DNA of 10,384 nucleotides from Acidilobaceae archaeon (GCA_027081695.1 JALWJI010000183.1:1-10384), one strand, 5' to 3'; shown: positions 1 through 6,480, numbered from the stretch's first letter. The notes: generated from the sequence alone by a model not told the origin. Translations and numbers: made by a program.

Positions 1-1
1 G

Positions 2-547
2 TATTATGCTAGGGTGGTGGAGGCTTCTTCTATCGATGAGTTGAGGTTGTTGGAGGCGGAGGCTGGGAGGAGGTACTGGGCTAGTATCGTAGAGTACACG
101 GTTCTCGGGGAGAAAGGGTTTAGGGCCCGGATACCTAGGGGCGGGGACGAGTGGAATACTGCTTTGGACTATGCTTATGGTCTCCTCAGGGGCGTATGTC
201 ATAGGAGCCTGTGGCTGGCGGGGCTCTACCCGTATATGGGGTTTATGCATGTGGAGAAGAGTGGGAGGCCGAGTCTCACCCTTGACTTTATGGAGCCTTA
301 TAGGTGGCTGGCGGAGTGGACTGTATTGAAGTACGCGGCTAGGAAGGATGTAGTCTTGGAGCCCGACGGGTCCTTGTCGAGGGAGACTCGGAGCGGTCTC
401 CTCAAAGCGTGGTTCAAGATGGAGGAGTCGAGGTATCCTGGGTCACGCTACGATGTTAGAGGGGTCATAGTCAGGGATGCTTGGAGGCTTGCTTCTGCCC
501 TTGTAGATGGAGGAGACTGGTCCGCGTTGCCCCCGGAGGGATGGTGA
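2..547 (+). CDS. cas1: CRISPR-associated endonuclease Cas1, C-terminal part (5' end outside window)
   Basis: Cas1 is the metal-dependent DNA integrase that, with Cas2, inserts new spacers into CRISPR arrays. The reading frame is open to the left edge, so the N-terminal beta-domain and part of the helical domain lie outside the window; the GTG at 14 is internal, not a start. What is visible is the C-terminal catalytic domain: LLEAEAGRRYW with the first catalytic Glu, the ARIPRGGDEWN and ALDYAYGLL helices, then GLYPYMGFMH with the catalytic His, and SLTLDFMEPYR with the catalytic Asp. All three metal ligands known for the family are therefore present. About 181 residues are visible, against roughly 300 for the family. 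The stop lies 7 bases before the preferred cas2 start. Codons here favour G/T in the third position (GCT, TTG, AGG, GGG), unlike the A/C-rich genes downstream. Confidence 0.96.
   Translation, partial: YYARVVEASSIDELRLLEAEAGRRYWASIVEYTVLGEKGFRARIPRGGDEWNTALDYAYGLLRGVCHRSLWLAGLYPYMGFMHVEKSGRPSLTLDFMEPYRWLAEWTVLKYAARKDVVLEPDGSLSRETRSGLLKAWFKMEESRYPGSRYDVRGVIVRDAWRLASALVDGGDWSALPPEGW
543..547 (+). promoter_or_regulatory. Ribosome binding site for cas2 (GGTGA), decides the TTG start
   Basis: GGTGA is complementary to the archaeal 16S rRNA 3' end. It overlaps the cas1 stop codon and lies 7 bases before TTG 555. A purine-rich GGAGGG lies just upstream (535-540). This supports 555 over the upstream ATG at 507 as the cas2 start. 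Confidence 0.55.
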
Positions 548-554
548 ACGGGTA

Positions 555-833
555 TTGGGTGTATTATTAGTGGCTTATGATGTGAGCGACGATACTAATA
601 GGGTAAAGCTCGCGAACGACCTGCTCAGGATGGGGTTTTCAAGGATACAGAGGAGCGTCTACGTCTATAGAGGATCCTACAGGGGGCTCAGGAACAGGGT
701 AGCGGAGGTCGCCGCGAGACGCATAGATCCAAGAACCGACACCGTGCTTATAATGACCGTCCCTGAGTGGAGCCTGGAGAACGCGCTGGTCATAGGCTTA
801 TCGTATAAGAGGGATGGAGTTGTCGAGCTATAG
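555..833 (+). CDS. cas2: CRISPR-associated protein Cas2
   Basis: Small ferredoxin-fold protein that bridges two Cas1 dimers in the spacer-integration complex. The N-terminus reads GVLLVAYDVSDD, with the beta1 strand and the conserved Asp after Tyr, followed by the helix NRVKLANDLLRMGF and the strand IQRSVYVYRG, a typical Cas2 signature. I prefer the TTG at 555, which gives 92 residues, the usual length, and puts the first strand at the N-terminus. A GGTGA ribosome binding site (543-547) sits 7 bases upstream of it. An in-frame ATG at 507 would add 16 residues of low-complexity, Arg/Pro-rich sequence and overlap cas1 by 41 bases; it is possible but less likely. The gene overlaps cas4 by 20 bases, so cas1-cas2-cas4 are probably cotranscribed and translationally linked. 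Confidence 0.94.
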   Translation: MGVLLVAYDVSDDTNRVKLANDLLRMGFSRIQRSVYVYRGSYRGLRNRVAEVAARRIDPRTDTVLIMTVPEWSLENALVIGLSYKRDGVVEL

Positions 834-1404
834 GGGGAGAATAACGGCTAAGCTCGTATCAAACCACTACTGGTGCCCGGCCCTGGCCTGGCTCAAGGTG
901 CACGGCCCCGGAATAGCGTGGAGCCCGCCACATTTCACAGCTGAGCACGCGAGGCTCATAGAATACGATGACCTCATAGGATCAATACTCCGAGACGCTG
1001 TGGAGAAGCTAGCCCAGGACTGCGAGATAACAGGGATATACCGGGAGAAAAGACTGTGGAGTAGCGCCCTTAGAGTATCTGGAAGCATAGACGCCCTAGT
1101 AACGTGTAGAGATAAAAACATCATTATAGAGGCGAAGCTACGCCACCCAAGAAGAGACGACCCAGCATATGTCCAGGCAGGGGTCTACATGATCCTCGCC
1201 GAACACAACAATTATCGATTCGTAGAAGCATATATTGCTAGTCCAGAGAATATTACTAGAGTAAATAATACATGGATTATAACCGCTCTCAGAGAGATAA
1301 GAGAGACACACAAAACACTCAACATGAATAGTCCCCCTCCCCCAAAACGGCCAAGTATTACGTGCAGAACATGTATTTACAGGAGGGTCTGTCCCTATAG
1401 TTAA
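814..1404 (+). CDS. cas4: CRISPR-associated exonuclease Cas4 (RecB-like, Fe-S)
   Basis: Cas4 trims and orients prespacers, often using PAM information, before Cas1-Cas2 integrates them. The 196-residue protein has every expected element: an N-terminal Cys in HYWCP (Cys21), the RecB-nuclease residues His45 (EHARLIE), Asp93 (GSIDALV), Glu106 and Lys108 (IIIEAKL), the QxxxY helix motif (Gln121, Tyr125), and a C-terminal CxxC-x5-C cluster (Cys184, Cys187, Cys193) that should bind a [4Fe-4S] cluster with Cys21. The ATG at 814 lies inside the cas2 3' end (20-base overlap), with a purine-rich AAGAGGG directly before it. The catalytic set is intact, so it is probably active. Third-position A/C usage starts here, contrasting with cas1. 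Confidence 0.95.
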   Translation: MELSSYRGRITAKLVSNHYWCPALAWLKVHGPGIAWSPPHFTAEHARLIEYDDLIGSILRDAVEKLAQDCEITGIYREKRLWSSALRVSGSIDALVTCRDKNIIIEAKLRHPRRDDPAYVQAGVYMILAEHNNYRFVEAYIASPENITRVNNTWIITALREIRETHKTLNMNSPPPPKRPSITCRTCIYRRVCPYS

Positions 1405-1425
1405 AATCCTCCGAGACAAATAATC

Positions 1426-1452
1426 ATACTTGGAGAGTATCCAGGTTCTGGA
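1426..1452. repeat. Two abutting short inverted repeats between cas4 and the CARF gene
   Basis: ATACT (1426-1430) and AGTAT (1436-1440) flank TGGAG; directly after, TCCAG (1440-1444) and CTGGA (1448-1452) flank GTT. Both are perfect 5-base arms, sharing one base at 1440. They sit in the 61-base spacer before the CARF gene, where they could form an operator or small RNA hairpins. They are short enough to be chance, and no function is shown. Confidence 0.35.
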
Positions 1453-1465
1453 CGGTGCATAAGAT

Positions 1466-2374
1466 ATGAATTATAGACTAGTCCATTTTATAACGGTCGG
1501 GACAAGCATCCCGAGGAATTTCAGCTCTCTACTCGGAAAATGCCATGATTTCCCCGAAGAATGCCCTATCAAAATAGAACATAGAGAAATAGTAGAGCAC
1601 CTACAGATCCTCATGAAATGCTTATCCATCCCTCCCGGCAGCCCTTCAGAGATCGAATGCATTAATAGTCTAGGTGGATGGGGTAGTCTCCAGGACCATA
1701 TTTTGGATGCGCTTAGATGGGATCATAAGAGGATGAGCGCCGAACTCAACGCGATGAATCCTTGGATAGAATACGCCGATTCCCGCGACCCAGACTATGT
1801 AGCAGGCGTATATCTCTACGTGACCGAGACCGGGTCAGGGATACTTGCAGGAAAAGTATTGAAGAGGTACCTCGAGGAGAAACTACCACACGCATCAATA
1901 GAGTATAGAACCATACAAGGGATGAGGGAAAACCTATGGCAGGCTCTTAGAAGCCTGGCAATGGCTATAGGAAGAGATGTTAGAAACACGATCTCCCGCG
2001 GAGAGAACGAGGTCGTTATGCTCAATCTAACCGGGGGCCTCAAACCCGAGGGGGCAATAGCTCTTCTGGAAGTTGCGAGAAGACCCCAAGCCAAGGCAGT
2101 TGCCTACTATATACACGAAATACATAGGAAACCGACCCCGATACCGGTTATAGTAAGTGATAGTTTTATCCTAGAGGCTAGGAACCTGCTAAGAAAACGT
2201 CTCCAGTCCCCGGAGAGGATGATAAAAGTGCCGGTAAACGAATTAGACGACTATACGAAATGGCTGCGCTACTTCGCCGCCGCCATCGAACCATTAGGCC
2301 TAGCCCGGATAGGAAAAGACACAATTCTACTAGACGTAGACATCGCAAGAATGATAGTTCAAGCCGAGAAATAA
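1466..2374 (+). CDS. CARF-domain protein, APE2256/Crn1-type putative cyclic oligoadenylate ring nuclease
   Basis: The 302-residue protein carries the two hallmark loops of the CARF fold as seen in APE2256-family and Sso1393-like ring nucleases. These are FITVGTSIPRNF at residues 8-19, with Ser14 at the position of the family's conserved Ser, and VVMLNLTGGLKPEG at 183-196, with Lys193 matching the catalytic Lys. Such enzymes bind cyclic tetra-adenylate made by Cas10 and linearise it, switching off type III CRISPR ancillary nucleases. No HEPN (RxxxxH) or PD-(D/E)XK effector domain is evident, which favours a ring nuclease or sensor over a Csm6/Csx1 nuclease. The C-terminal 70 residues are helical and could be a winged-helix dimerisation or DNA-binding domain, as in Sso1393. 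A GGTG sequence (1454-1457) precedes the ATG by 8 bases. A stretch with four Cys (26, 33, 52, 65) follows the first loop. The exact activity is inferred. Confidence 0.82.
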   Translation: MNYRLVHFITVGTSIPRNFSSLLGKCHDFPEECPIKIEHREIVEHLQILMKCLSIPPGSPSEIECINSLGGWGSLQDHILDALRWDHKRMSAELNAMNPWIEYADSRDPDYVAGVYLYVTETGSGILAGKVLKRYLEEKLPHASIEYRTIQGMRENLWQALRSLAMAIGRDVRNTISRGENEVVMLNLTGGLKPEGAIALLEVARRPQAKAVAYYIHEIHRKPTPIPVIVSDSFILEARNLLRKRLQSPERMIKVPVNELDDYTKWLRYFAAAIEPLGLARIGKDTILLDVDIARMIVQAEK

Positions 2375-2400
2375 TCTCAAACCGGATAACACGTGTATCA

Positions 2401-3216
2401 GTGAGCGGGGGAGAAGATAAAATAAGAGAAATAATACAGGGAAGGATAAAGATAAGGATAATACTGGAACATCCCTTCGTAATCCAAGGCGCCTCATACA
2501 AACTAATAAAAACAATGATCGCAGAAACCTGCCCGGATACTCCTAGAACACTCCCCCCAGGCTCCGGCCTACTCTCAATATCGCCACTAATAGACTCAAA
2601 CGGCAAGTATCTATTCCCCTACGTAAAAGGATGGCAGACAACGAGAATGACGCCTCCAAGATACGAGCTCTACGGAGACTACACCGCATACATTGGATGG
2701 ATAGGAGACCAGGCAAAACACAAGGCTTTCCAACTCATAGAATGCATGAAGAAAAGCAAACTCGGGAGCGTAAGGATAGAAGAGATAATCGTAGAACGCG
2801 CCACCGATCAGCCAGTAGGACAAGTACTCATAAGGCTCCGTACACCGGCCCAATACGCGTACAGGCCGTTCTGGGGGAGAAGCGTATACCTCTCGATCCC
2901 AACGGTTTCCCGTATATTGAAACCACCGCTCCAGTATCTCTTCACAAACAGGACAGAATACGAGGAGATTGCAAAGAACATAGACTACTATACAGGGATC
3001 ATCGACGGAGCCTGGAGACCCGTTACCGTTATGTTCGATAAAAAGAAGACGAACTCGTGGAGCATAACTGGCTGGGCGAGGATCGTAGTAGGGCACAATG
3101 CGCCGACCAAGATAATGGAGATCCTAGGCATAGCTTCTAGGATGCTCCTTTACTCTGGAACAGGTAAAAGCAGGTTGAATGGATTCGGACAGGTCGATGT
3201 CTCGATAGAAGCCTAG
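2401..3216 (+). CDS. cas6: Cas6-like CRISPR RNA endoribonuclease
   Basis: Cas6 cuts the long CRISPR transcript within repeats to give crRNAs. The protein has the RAMP double-ferredoxin layout. An N-terminal beta strand IKIRIILEH leads into FVIQGASYKLIKTMI, resembling the first strand and helix of Pyrococcus Cas6 (YxLQGLIYNAIK). At the C-terminus the glycine-rich loop GTGKSRLNGFGQVDV (residues 253-267) matches the family's diagnostic motif. His24 and Tyr33 are candidate active-site residues, but catalytic residues vary in this family. I chose the GTG at 2401, giving 271 residues (usual size). The frame is open further up to an ATG at 2260, but that part overlaps the CARF gene and translates as Arg/Ser-rich shadow sequence. 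No clear ribosome binding site precedes the GTG. The 3' end overlaps the kinase gene on the other strand by 93 bases. Confidence 0.85.
   Translation: MSGGEDKIREIIQGRIKIRIILEHPFVIQGASYKLIKTMIAETCPDTPRTLPPGSGLLSISPLIDSNGKYLFPYVKGWQTTRMTPPRYELYGDYTAYIGWIGDQAKHKAFQLIECMKKSKLGSVRIEEIIVERATDQPVGQVLIRLRTPAQYAYRPFWGRSVYLSIPTVSRILKPPLQYLFTNRTEYEEIAKNIDYYTGIIDGAWRPVTVMFDKKKTNSWSITGWARIVVGHNAPTKIMEILGIASRMLLYSGTGKSRLNGFGQVDVSIEA
3124..3216. other. 93-base tail-to-tail overlap of cas6 and the kinase gene
   Basis: The cas6 stop (TAG, 3214-3216) and the kinase stop (TAG, 3124-3126, minus strand) lie inside each other's reading frames. Both frames are uninterrupted. The shared segment encodes Cas6 residues 242-271, including the glycine-rich loop, and the last 30 kinase residues. 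There is no intergenic space for separate terminators. Confidence 0.85.
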
Positions 3217-4119
3217 CCATAGATGCTGGCCTCGGGCAACATAATATAGGTGTTTTTCAGGTATCCATTCTAGGCCTGTTTCGTAGTGTTTCTCGTAGTA
3301 GTACTCGTATAGTAGCCGGGCAATGTATCCTATCGCTAGATTATTGGGGTTATATCTTTGGATTTCTGTGTATGACGCGAGCAGAGTTTGTATACCATAG
3401 CGTAATGGGGCCCGGGGCCTGTGGAGCTGGCTTATTGTCTCATACACGTATTCTATGCTTCGTATTAGTGCTGCTAGATCGTATTCTGGTCCTGGCCTCT
3501 TCTTGGTGTCTGGTTCTCCGCCGGGGTCCAGGAAGTATAGGCATTTTCCGTTGTCGATTATTTGGTAGAGGTGGAGGTCTCCGTGCCCCGTGTAGTTGGG
3601 AGTAGTAGTGGCCGCGTCTGCTTGGAGGAGCGTATCGCATATTCTGGTTATTTTTTGTCTTGTTTCATTATTTGCGTGTTCTAGGGCGAGGCTACATCTT
3701 TCTTCTAGGACTTCTCTCCAGGTGCTGGGCCTAGGTAGGTGGGGGCAGTGTTTTAGGTCGTTGTGTAAGAGCGCCGTATATCGGGCTGTCTTGGCTATTA
3801 GTCTTGTTAGTCCGTGTTGGTCGTCTTGGTGGAGTTTTTCGTAGACCTGGTCTCCTATGAGCCTGCCTGGGACTTTTTCGAGTAGGAATGTTTCTTTGTT
3901 TAGTAGTATTGTGTAGGGTCGTGGAACTAGCCTAGTACAGGACGAATATGTCTTGTATCGGTCGTATGCGTTGTCCTTGGAGTATACGAGTAGTGTTTCT
4001 CGACTGTCTTGTTCTAGGGATAGTATCTTTTTAGTTGGAGAGACGTGTATTGGCCATAGATGTATTGGCTTGTCTCCATGGGTTAGATAATTTATCCATT
4101 GCTGGATTACCGGGCCCAT
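3124..4119 (-). CDS. Maltokinase/aminoglycoside-phosphotransferase-like small-molecule kinase
   Basis: This 331-residue protein belongs to the APH/choline-kinase (protein-kinase-like) superfamily. The catalytic loop is GHGDLHLYQI (residues 178-187, Asp181 as the base), and the metal-binding loop is FLDPGGEP (196-203, Asp198), followed by GPEYDLAALIRSIEY (210-224). This spacing and the GDLHLxQ...D-x-G-E-P...DLAxxxRS pattern closely resemble bacterial maltokinases (Pep2/Mak). At 331 residues it is well short of those enzymes (about 440), with a reduced N-lobe: VYSKDN (45-50) may carry the ATP-contacting Lys, and FLLEKVPG (78-85) looks like the hinge. Substrate unknown; a sugar is the best guess. 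The ATG lies 7 bases after the rhomboid stop, with AGTAGGA between, so the two are probably one operon. Its last 30 residues are encoded opposite the end of cas6. Confidence 0.75.
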   Translation of the reverse strand: MGPVIQQWINYLTHGDKPIHLWPIHVSPTKKILSLEQDSRETLLVYSKDNAYDRYKTYSSCTRLVPRPYTILLNKETFLLEKVPGRLIGDQVYEKLHQDDQHGLTRLIAKTARYTALLHNDLKHCPHLPRPSTWREVLEERCSLALEHANNETRQKITRICDTLLQADAATTTPNYTGHGDLHLYQIIDNGKCLYFLDPGGEPDTKKRPGPEYDLAALIRSIEYVYETISQLHRPRAPLRYGIQTLLASYTEIQRYNPNNLAIGYIARLLYEYYYEKHYETGLEWIPEKHLYYVARGQHLWLGFYRDIDLSESIQPAFTCSRVKEHPRSYA

Positions 4120-4126
4120 TCCTACT

Positions 4127-5401
4127 CTACCGTTTTGTTGCGTTGTTCTCTACTAGTTCTGGGATGTAGGTTATCTCGTATCTCTCCGGCATGCTTAGGG
4201 CTCTGAAGGAGAATATTATGGATGCTACTACTATAAGTAGGCTTAGGAGTCCTGCCTCTCCTACATGGTCGAGCTTTACATAGTATATGGGGGCCTCGTA
4301 TATGGTCTGACCGGTGTAGTCCTTATAGTATATCTCGATGCTTCGCGGGAAATCTCCTAGTACTTGGTTTGGAGCGGTATCGTTTATCTCGGCCCAGATC
4401 CTTGTGATTCCATTAAAGGAGAGGAGGACACTATAATAGTTGGTCCTGGTACTGGTGTAGGTGTACTCCGCGTATATTATATAGTATTTGCCGTCCATCT
4501 CACTTAGACCCGGGTACGCATAGCCCGACAACGCCGCCAATACAATAGCCGCGGCGACTATCACAATCTTACATATCTTGCTGAGCGAGGGGACTATTAG
4601 CTCATAGTAGCTTGCGGGATGACCCCTAATAATGCCTCTTCTAACCAGGTTCCTGGTCCTCTCCACGGTTCTGGGGTCTGCTAGGACTCCTGTGAGAGCC
4701 ATACCTGTAAATAATCCTGCTAGATGAGCATACACGGCGATAGGCGACGCTATTAGCATATAGACGAATTGGAGACCTATCCATGAGACCAGGAGTATCG
4801 AGGCCCTTACAGGGACACAATAGTATAGCAGTCCCCTCCCAAAACAAGCACACATTGTGGAGCCAGGGTAGAGGACTAGATAGCTTCCTATAAGCCCGCT
4901 TATCGCCGCCGAGGCCCCCGCAATCATGAAGGGGGCCGCTGGCCCATCAATCCCCAGGGATATAGTGGCCTGGACCAAGCCGCCTACTATGCCAGATGCA
5001 AAGTATAAGGCTAGGAACCTGAGCCTTCCCAACGTGAGCTCTATATTGTCACCGACCAGGTAGAGGAACAATATGTTCCCCAATAGATGCGGGAATCCTA
5101 TGTGGATAAACAATGCGAACAATAACTCTCCCAGGCATCCGAGGTTAGCGACACACGCCGTCTTTGGAAGCGTTTTCAACAAGTCAAAGGTGGCCATTAG
5201 AGCCCCGCTACCGCCGACCAGGAGATTCCAGCTAACAATCATCATGGGAAGGAACAACAATACATTAACGATGATGAGAAAATATGTGAGCCATGGAGTC
5301 CCGGGAGGACTAGTATCCCTATACTGGCACGCGACCGCGTCCCATACAGGGCGAAAACCGGGCTCTGGTAGCTTTTCCGACAACTCGTTAACCCCAGACA
5401 C
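4127..5401 (-). CDS. Rhomboid-family intramembrane serine protease with C-terminal ectodomain
   Basis: Rhomboids cleave transmembrane substrates within the lipid bilayer. In this 424-residue protein, membrane segments lie near residues 37-58, 90-115, 126-150, 157-178, 197-217 and 220-240. HIGFPHLLGN (100-109) gives the His...Asn oxyanion-side motif; MIAGASAAISG (159-169) contains the nucleophile Ser164 in a GxSx motif; YAHLAGLFTG (224-233) carries the catalytic His226. The usual GxSG is GASA here. After the six-helix core come a basic loop (243-262), another hydrophobic helix (277-295), an aromatic/Thr-rich soluble segment (about 298-380, probably outside the cell) and a last helix (384-400) with a short tail. 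This tail is not part of the standard rhomboid fold and I do not recognise it. The start is GTG at 5401, with no clear ribosome binding site. The kinase gene follows after 7 bases. Confidence 0.85.
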   Translation of the reverse strand: MSGVNELSEKLPEPGFRPVWDAVACQYRDTSPPGTPWLTYFLIIVNVLLFLPMMIVSWNLLVGGSGALMATFDLLKTLPKTACVANLGCLGELLFALFIHIGFPHLLGNILFLYLVGDNIELTLGRLRFLALYFASGIVGGLVQATISLGIDGPAAPFMIAGASAAISGLIGSYLVLYPGSTMCACFGRGLLYYCVPVRASILLVSWIGLQFVYMLIASPIAVYAHLAGLFTGMALTGVLADPRTVERTRNLVRRGIIRGHPASYYELIVPSLSKICKIVIVAAAIVLAALSGYAYPGLSEMDGKYYIIYAEYTYTSTRTNYYSVLLSFNGITRIWAEINDTAPNQVLGDFPRSIEIYYKDYTGQTIYEAPIYYVKLDHVGEAGLLSLLIVVASIIFSFRALSMPERYEITYIPELVENNATKR

Positions 5402-5540
5402 TGAGTATTTTAGACAATACTGCTAGAGCCAGTCTGGTTAAGATAATTATAGTTTTATAGTGATATATTTTCCCTCACTGGATGCCCAACGCTGGGATTC
5501 CCGTGTATGGCTGGCTAGTCCAATGAACGTATTCCGTAGG
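5402..5540. promoter_or_regulatory. Intergenic region with candidate promoter of the rhomboid-kinase operon
   Basis: This 139-base spacer separates the epimerase stop from the rhomboid start. On the minus strand an AT-rich box AAATATATCA (5461-5470), preceded by purine-rich GAGGGAA as a possible BRE, would place a transcription start near 5439 and a leader of about 38 bases. A short CCCA/TGGG inverted repeat (near 5488-5499) is the only hairpin seen, and it lacks a T-run. No RNA gene or ORF of note. Confidence 0.4.
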
Positions 5541-6440
5541 CTAAGATTCCTCGATTAATGCATCCCTGTACTTGGTATCGTACGTGTAATTTTTCCTTAG
5601 TATGGACCAAGCAAGCCTCAGCTTACTCGTCCTCGGCATAAGAGATCCAATACCCATAAGGGTCGTAGTATCTATAGGTCTACAATTGGATCCGCATATC
5701 TTCTCCATATAGTCCCTGAGGGTTTTGCCTGGCTCGACAGCATTTATCCAAGTATCCTTGAGCCCGTGCTGCTCTAACCCGTATATGAGCCTTGATAGGA
5801 TCCCCACCGGGGACACCGGTGCCCTCGTATATGGATAGATCCTGAGTCTTGACACGGCTCTGAGGAGCTTCCACTCCAGGTGGTAAGCATAGTCGCCGAC
5901 TATTAGGCCGGGACGCAGGATAAGCCAGTTATACTTGTATCCCGCCACCTTCTCTTCTCCGAGAGCCTTTGTCTCACTATGATACGTCTGCCAAACCACA
6001 CTATTGTGGCCTCCCGAGAGATGCGGCTCCTCCTCTACGACACGTGACCAATAAGGAGCCCTAGACGCATCCGCCGTCACAGCGATACTACTAATATATA
6101 TGAAGAAGGCCCCATTCTCTCCGGCCCCCTTCATAGATTCCTCCGCGAGCCTTACATGCGCCTCGTACTGTAATTGCCTCGGGCCCCCGGGCTTCCCCGC
6201 AAGGTGAACCACGCAGTCTCCATTAGCCTCTGCAATAACGTCCCACGTGATACGGTCTCTTACAAAAATAGTGTTACTTGCAAGGCTCCTTGCAAGATCA
6301 TATAGCCTCGGCCTCTTTTCCGCGCTCCTAACCCTGGAGACAACAATCGTCTCAATACCATACTCCTTTGCATGCTTTAATAGATTAACTCCAAGATATC
6401 CTATACCACCAACCAGTACACAGCGCAAAACCAACACCAT
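5541..6440 (-). CDS. NAD(P)-dependent epimerase/dehydratase-like protein (extended SDR)
   Basis: Rossmann-fold protein of the extended short-chain dehydrogenase group, which includes nucleotide-sugar epimerases and the atypical NDUFA9-like members. The N-terminal LVGGIGYLGVNLL (residues 9-21) is the GxxGxxG dinucleotide site; CVVHLAGKPG (76-85) and FIYISSIAV (113-121) are the following strands with the conserved Ser; LILRPGLIVGD (173-183) is the characteristic RPG segment. Length (299 residues) is normal. The expected YxxxK pair is not in register: Tyr153 and Lys158 are separated by one extra residue (YHSETK), and His154 occupies the usual Tyr place. The protein may therefore be catalytically altered or only bind nucleotide. 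Substrate cannot be told. ATG at 6440; several GTG/TTG codons follow within five residues, so the exact start is soft. It is a single gene with its own upstream TATA-like box. Confidence 0.78.
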   Translation of the reverse strand: MVLVLRCVLVGGIGYLGVNLLKHAKEYGIETIVVSRVRSAEKRPRLYDLARSLASNTIFVRDRITWDVIAEANGDCVVHLAGKPGGPRQLQYEAHVRLAEESMKGAGENGAFFIYISSIAVTADASRAPYWSRVVEEEPHLSGGHNSVVWQTYHSETKALGEEKVAGYKYNWLILRPGLIVGDYAYHLEWKLLRAVSRLRIYPYTRAPVSPVGILSRLIYGLEQHGLKDTWINAVEPGKTLRDYMEKICGSNCRPIDTTTLMGIGSLMPRTSKLRLAWSILRKNYTYDTKYRDALIEES

Positions 6441-6472
6441 ACAAGAATATTATTTTGAATGGTAAATAGTAG

Positions 6473-6480
6473 TGATATAG
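6473..6480 (-). promoter_or_regulatory. TATA-like box upstream of the epimerase gene
   Basis: On the minus strand CTATATCA lies about 36 bases before the ATG at 6440. Transcription would begin near 6450 and give a leader of only about 10 bases, in keeping with the absence of a ribosome binding site. The rest of the 75-base gap to the pilin stop shows nothing else. Confidence 0.4.

Noticed and set aside
2260..2400. Upstream extension of the cas6 frame to ATG 2260
   Set aside because: It translates to Arg/Ser-rich sequence that is a shadow of the CARF frame, and would add 47 residues before the first ferredoxin strand.
2178..2606. Minus-strand frame opposite the CARF gene and cas6, 142 codons
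   Set aside because: It lies antisense to two well-supported genes, is low-complexity Ser/Leu/Ile-rich, and has no domain signature.
5485..5500. CCCA-ACGC-TGGG inverted repeat as an intrinsic terminator
   Set aside because: Only four base pairs and no T-run follows on the minus strand, so it is more likely chance.
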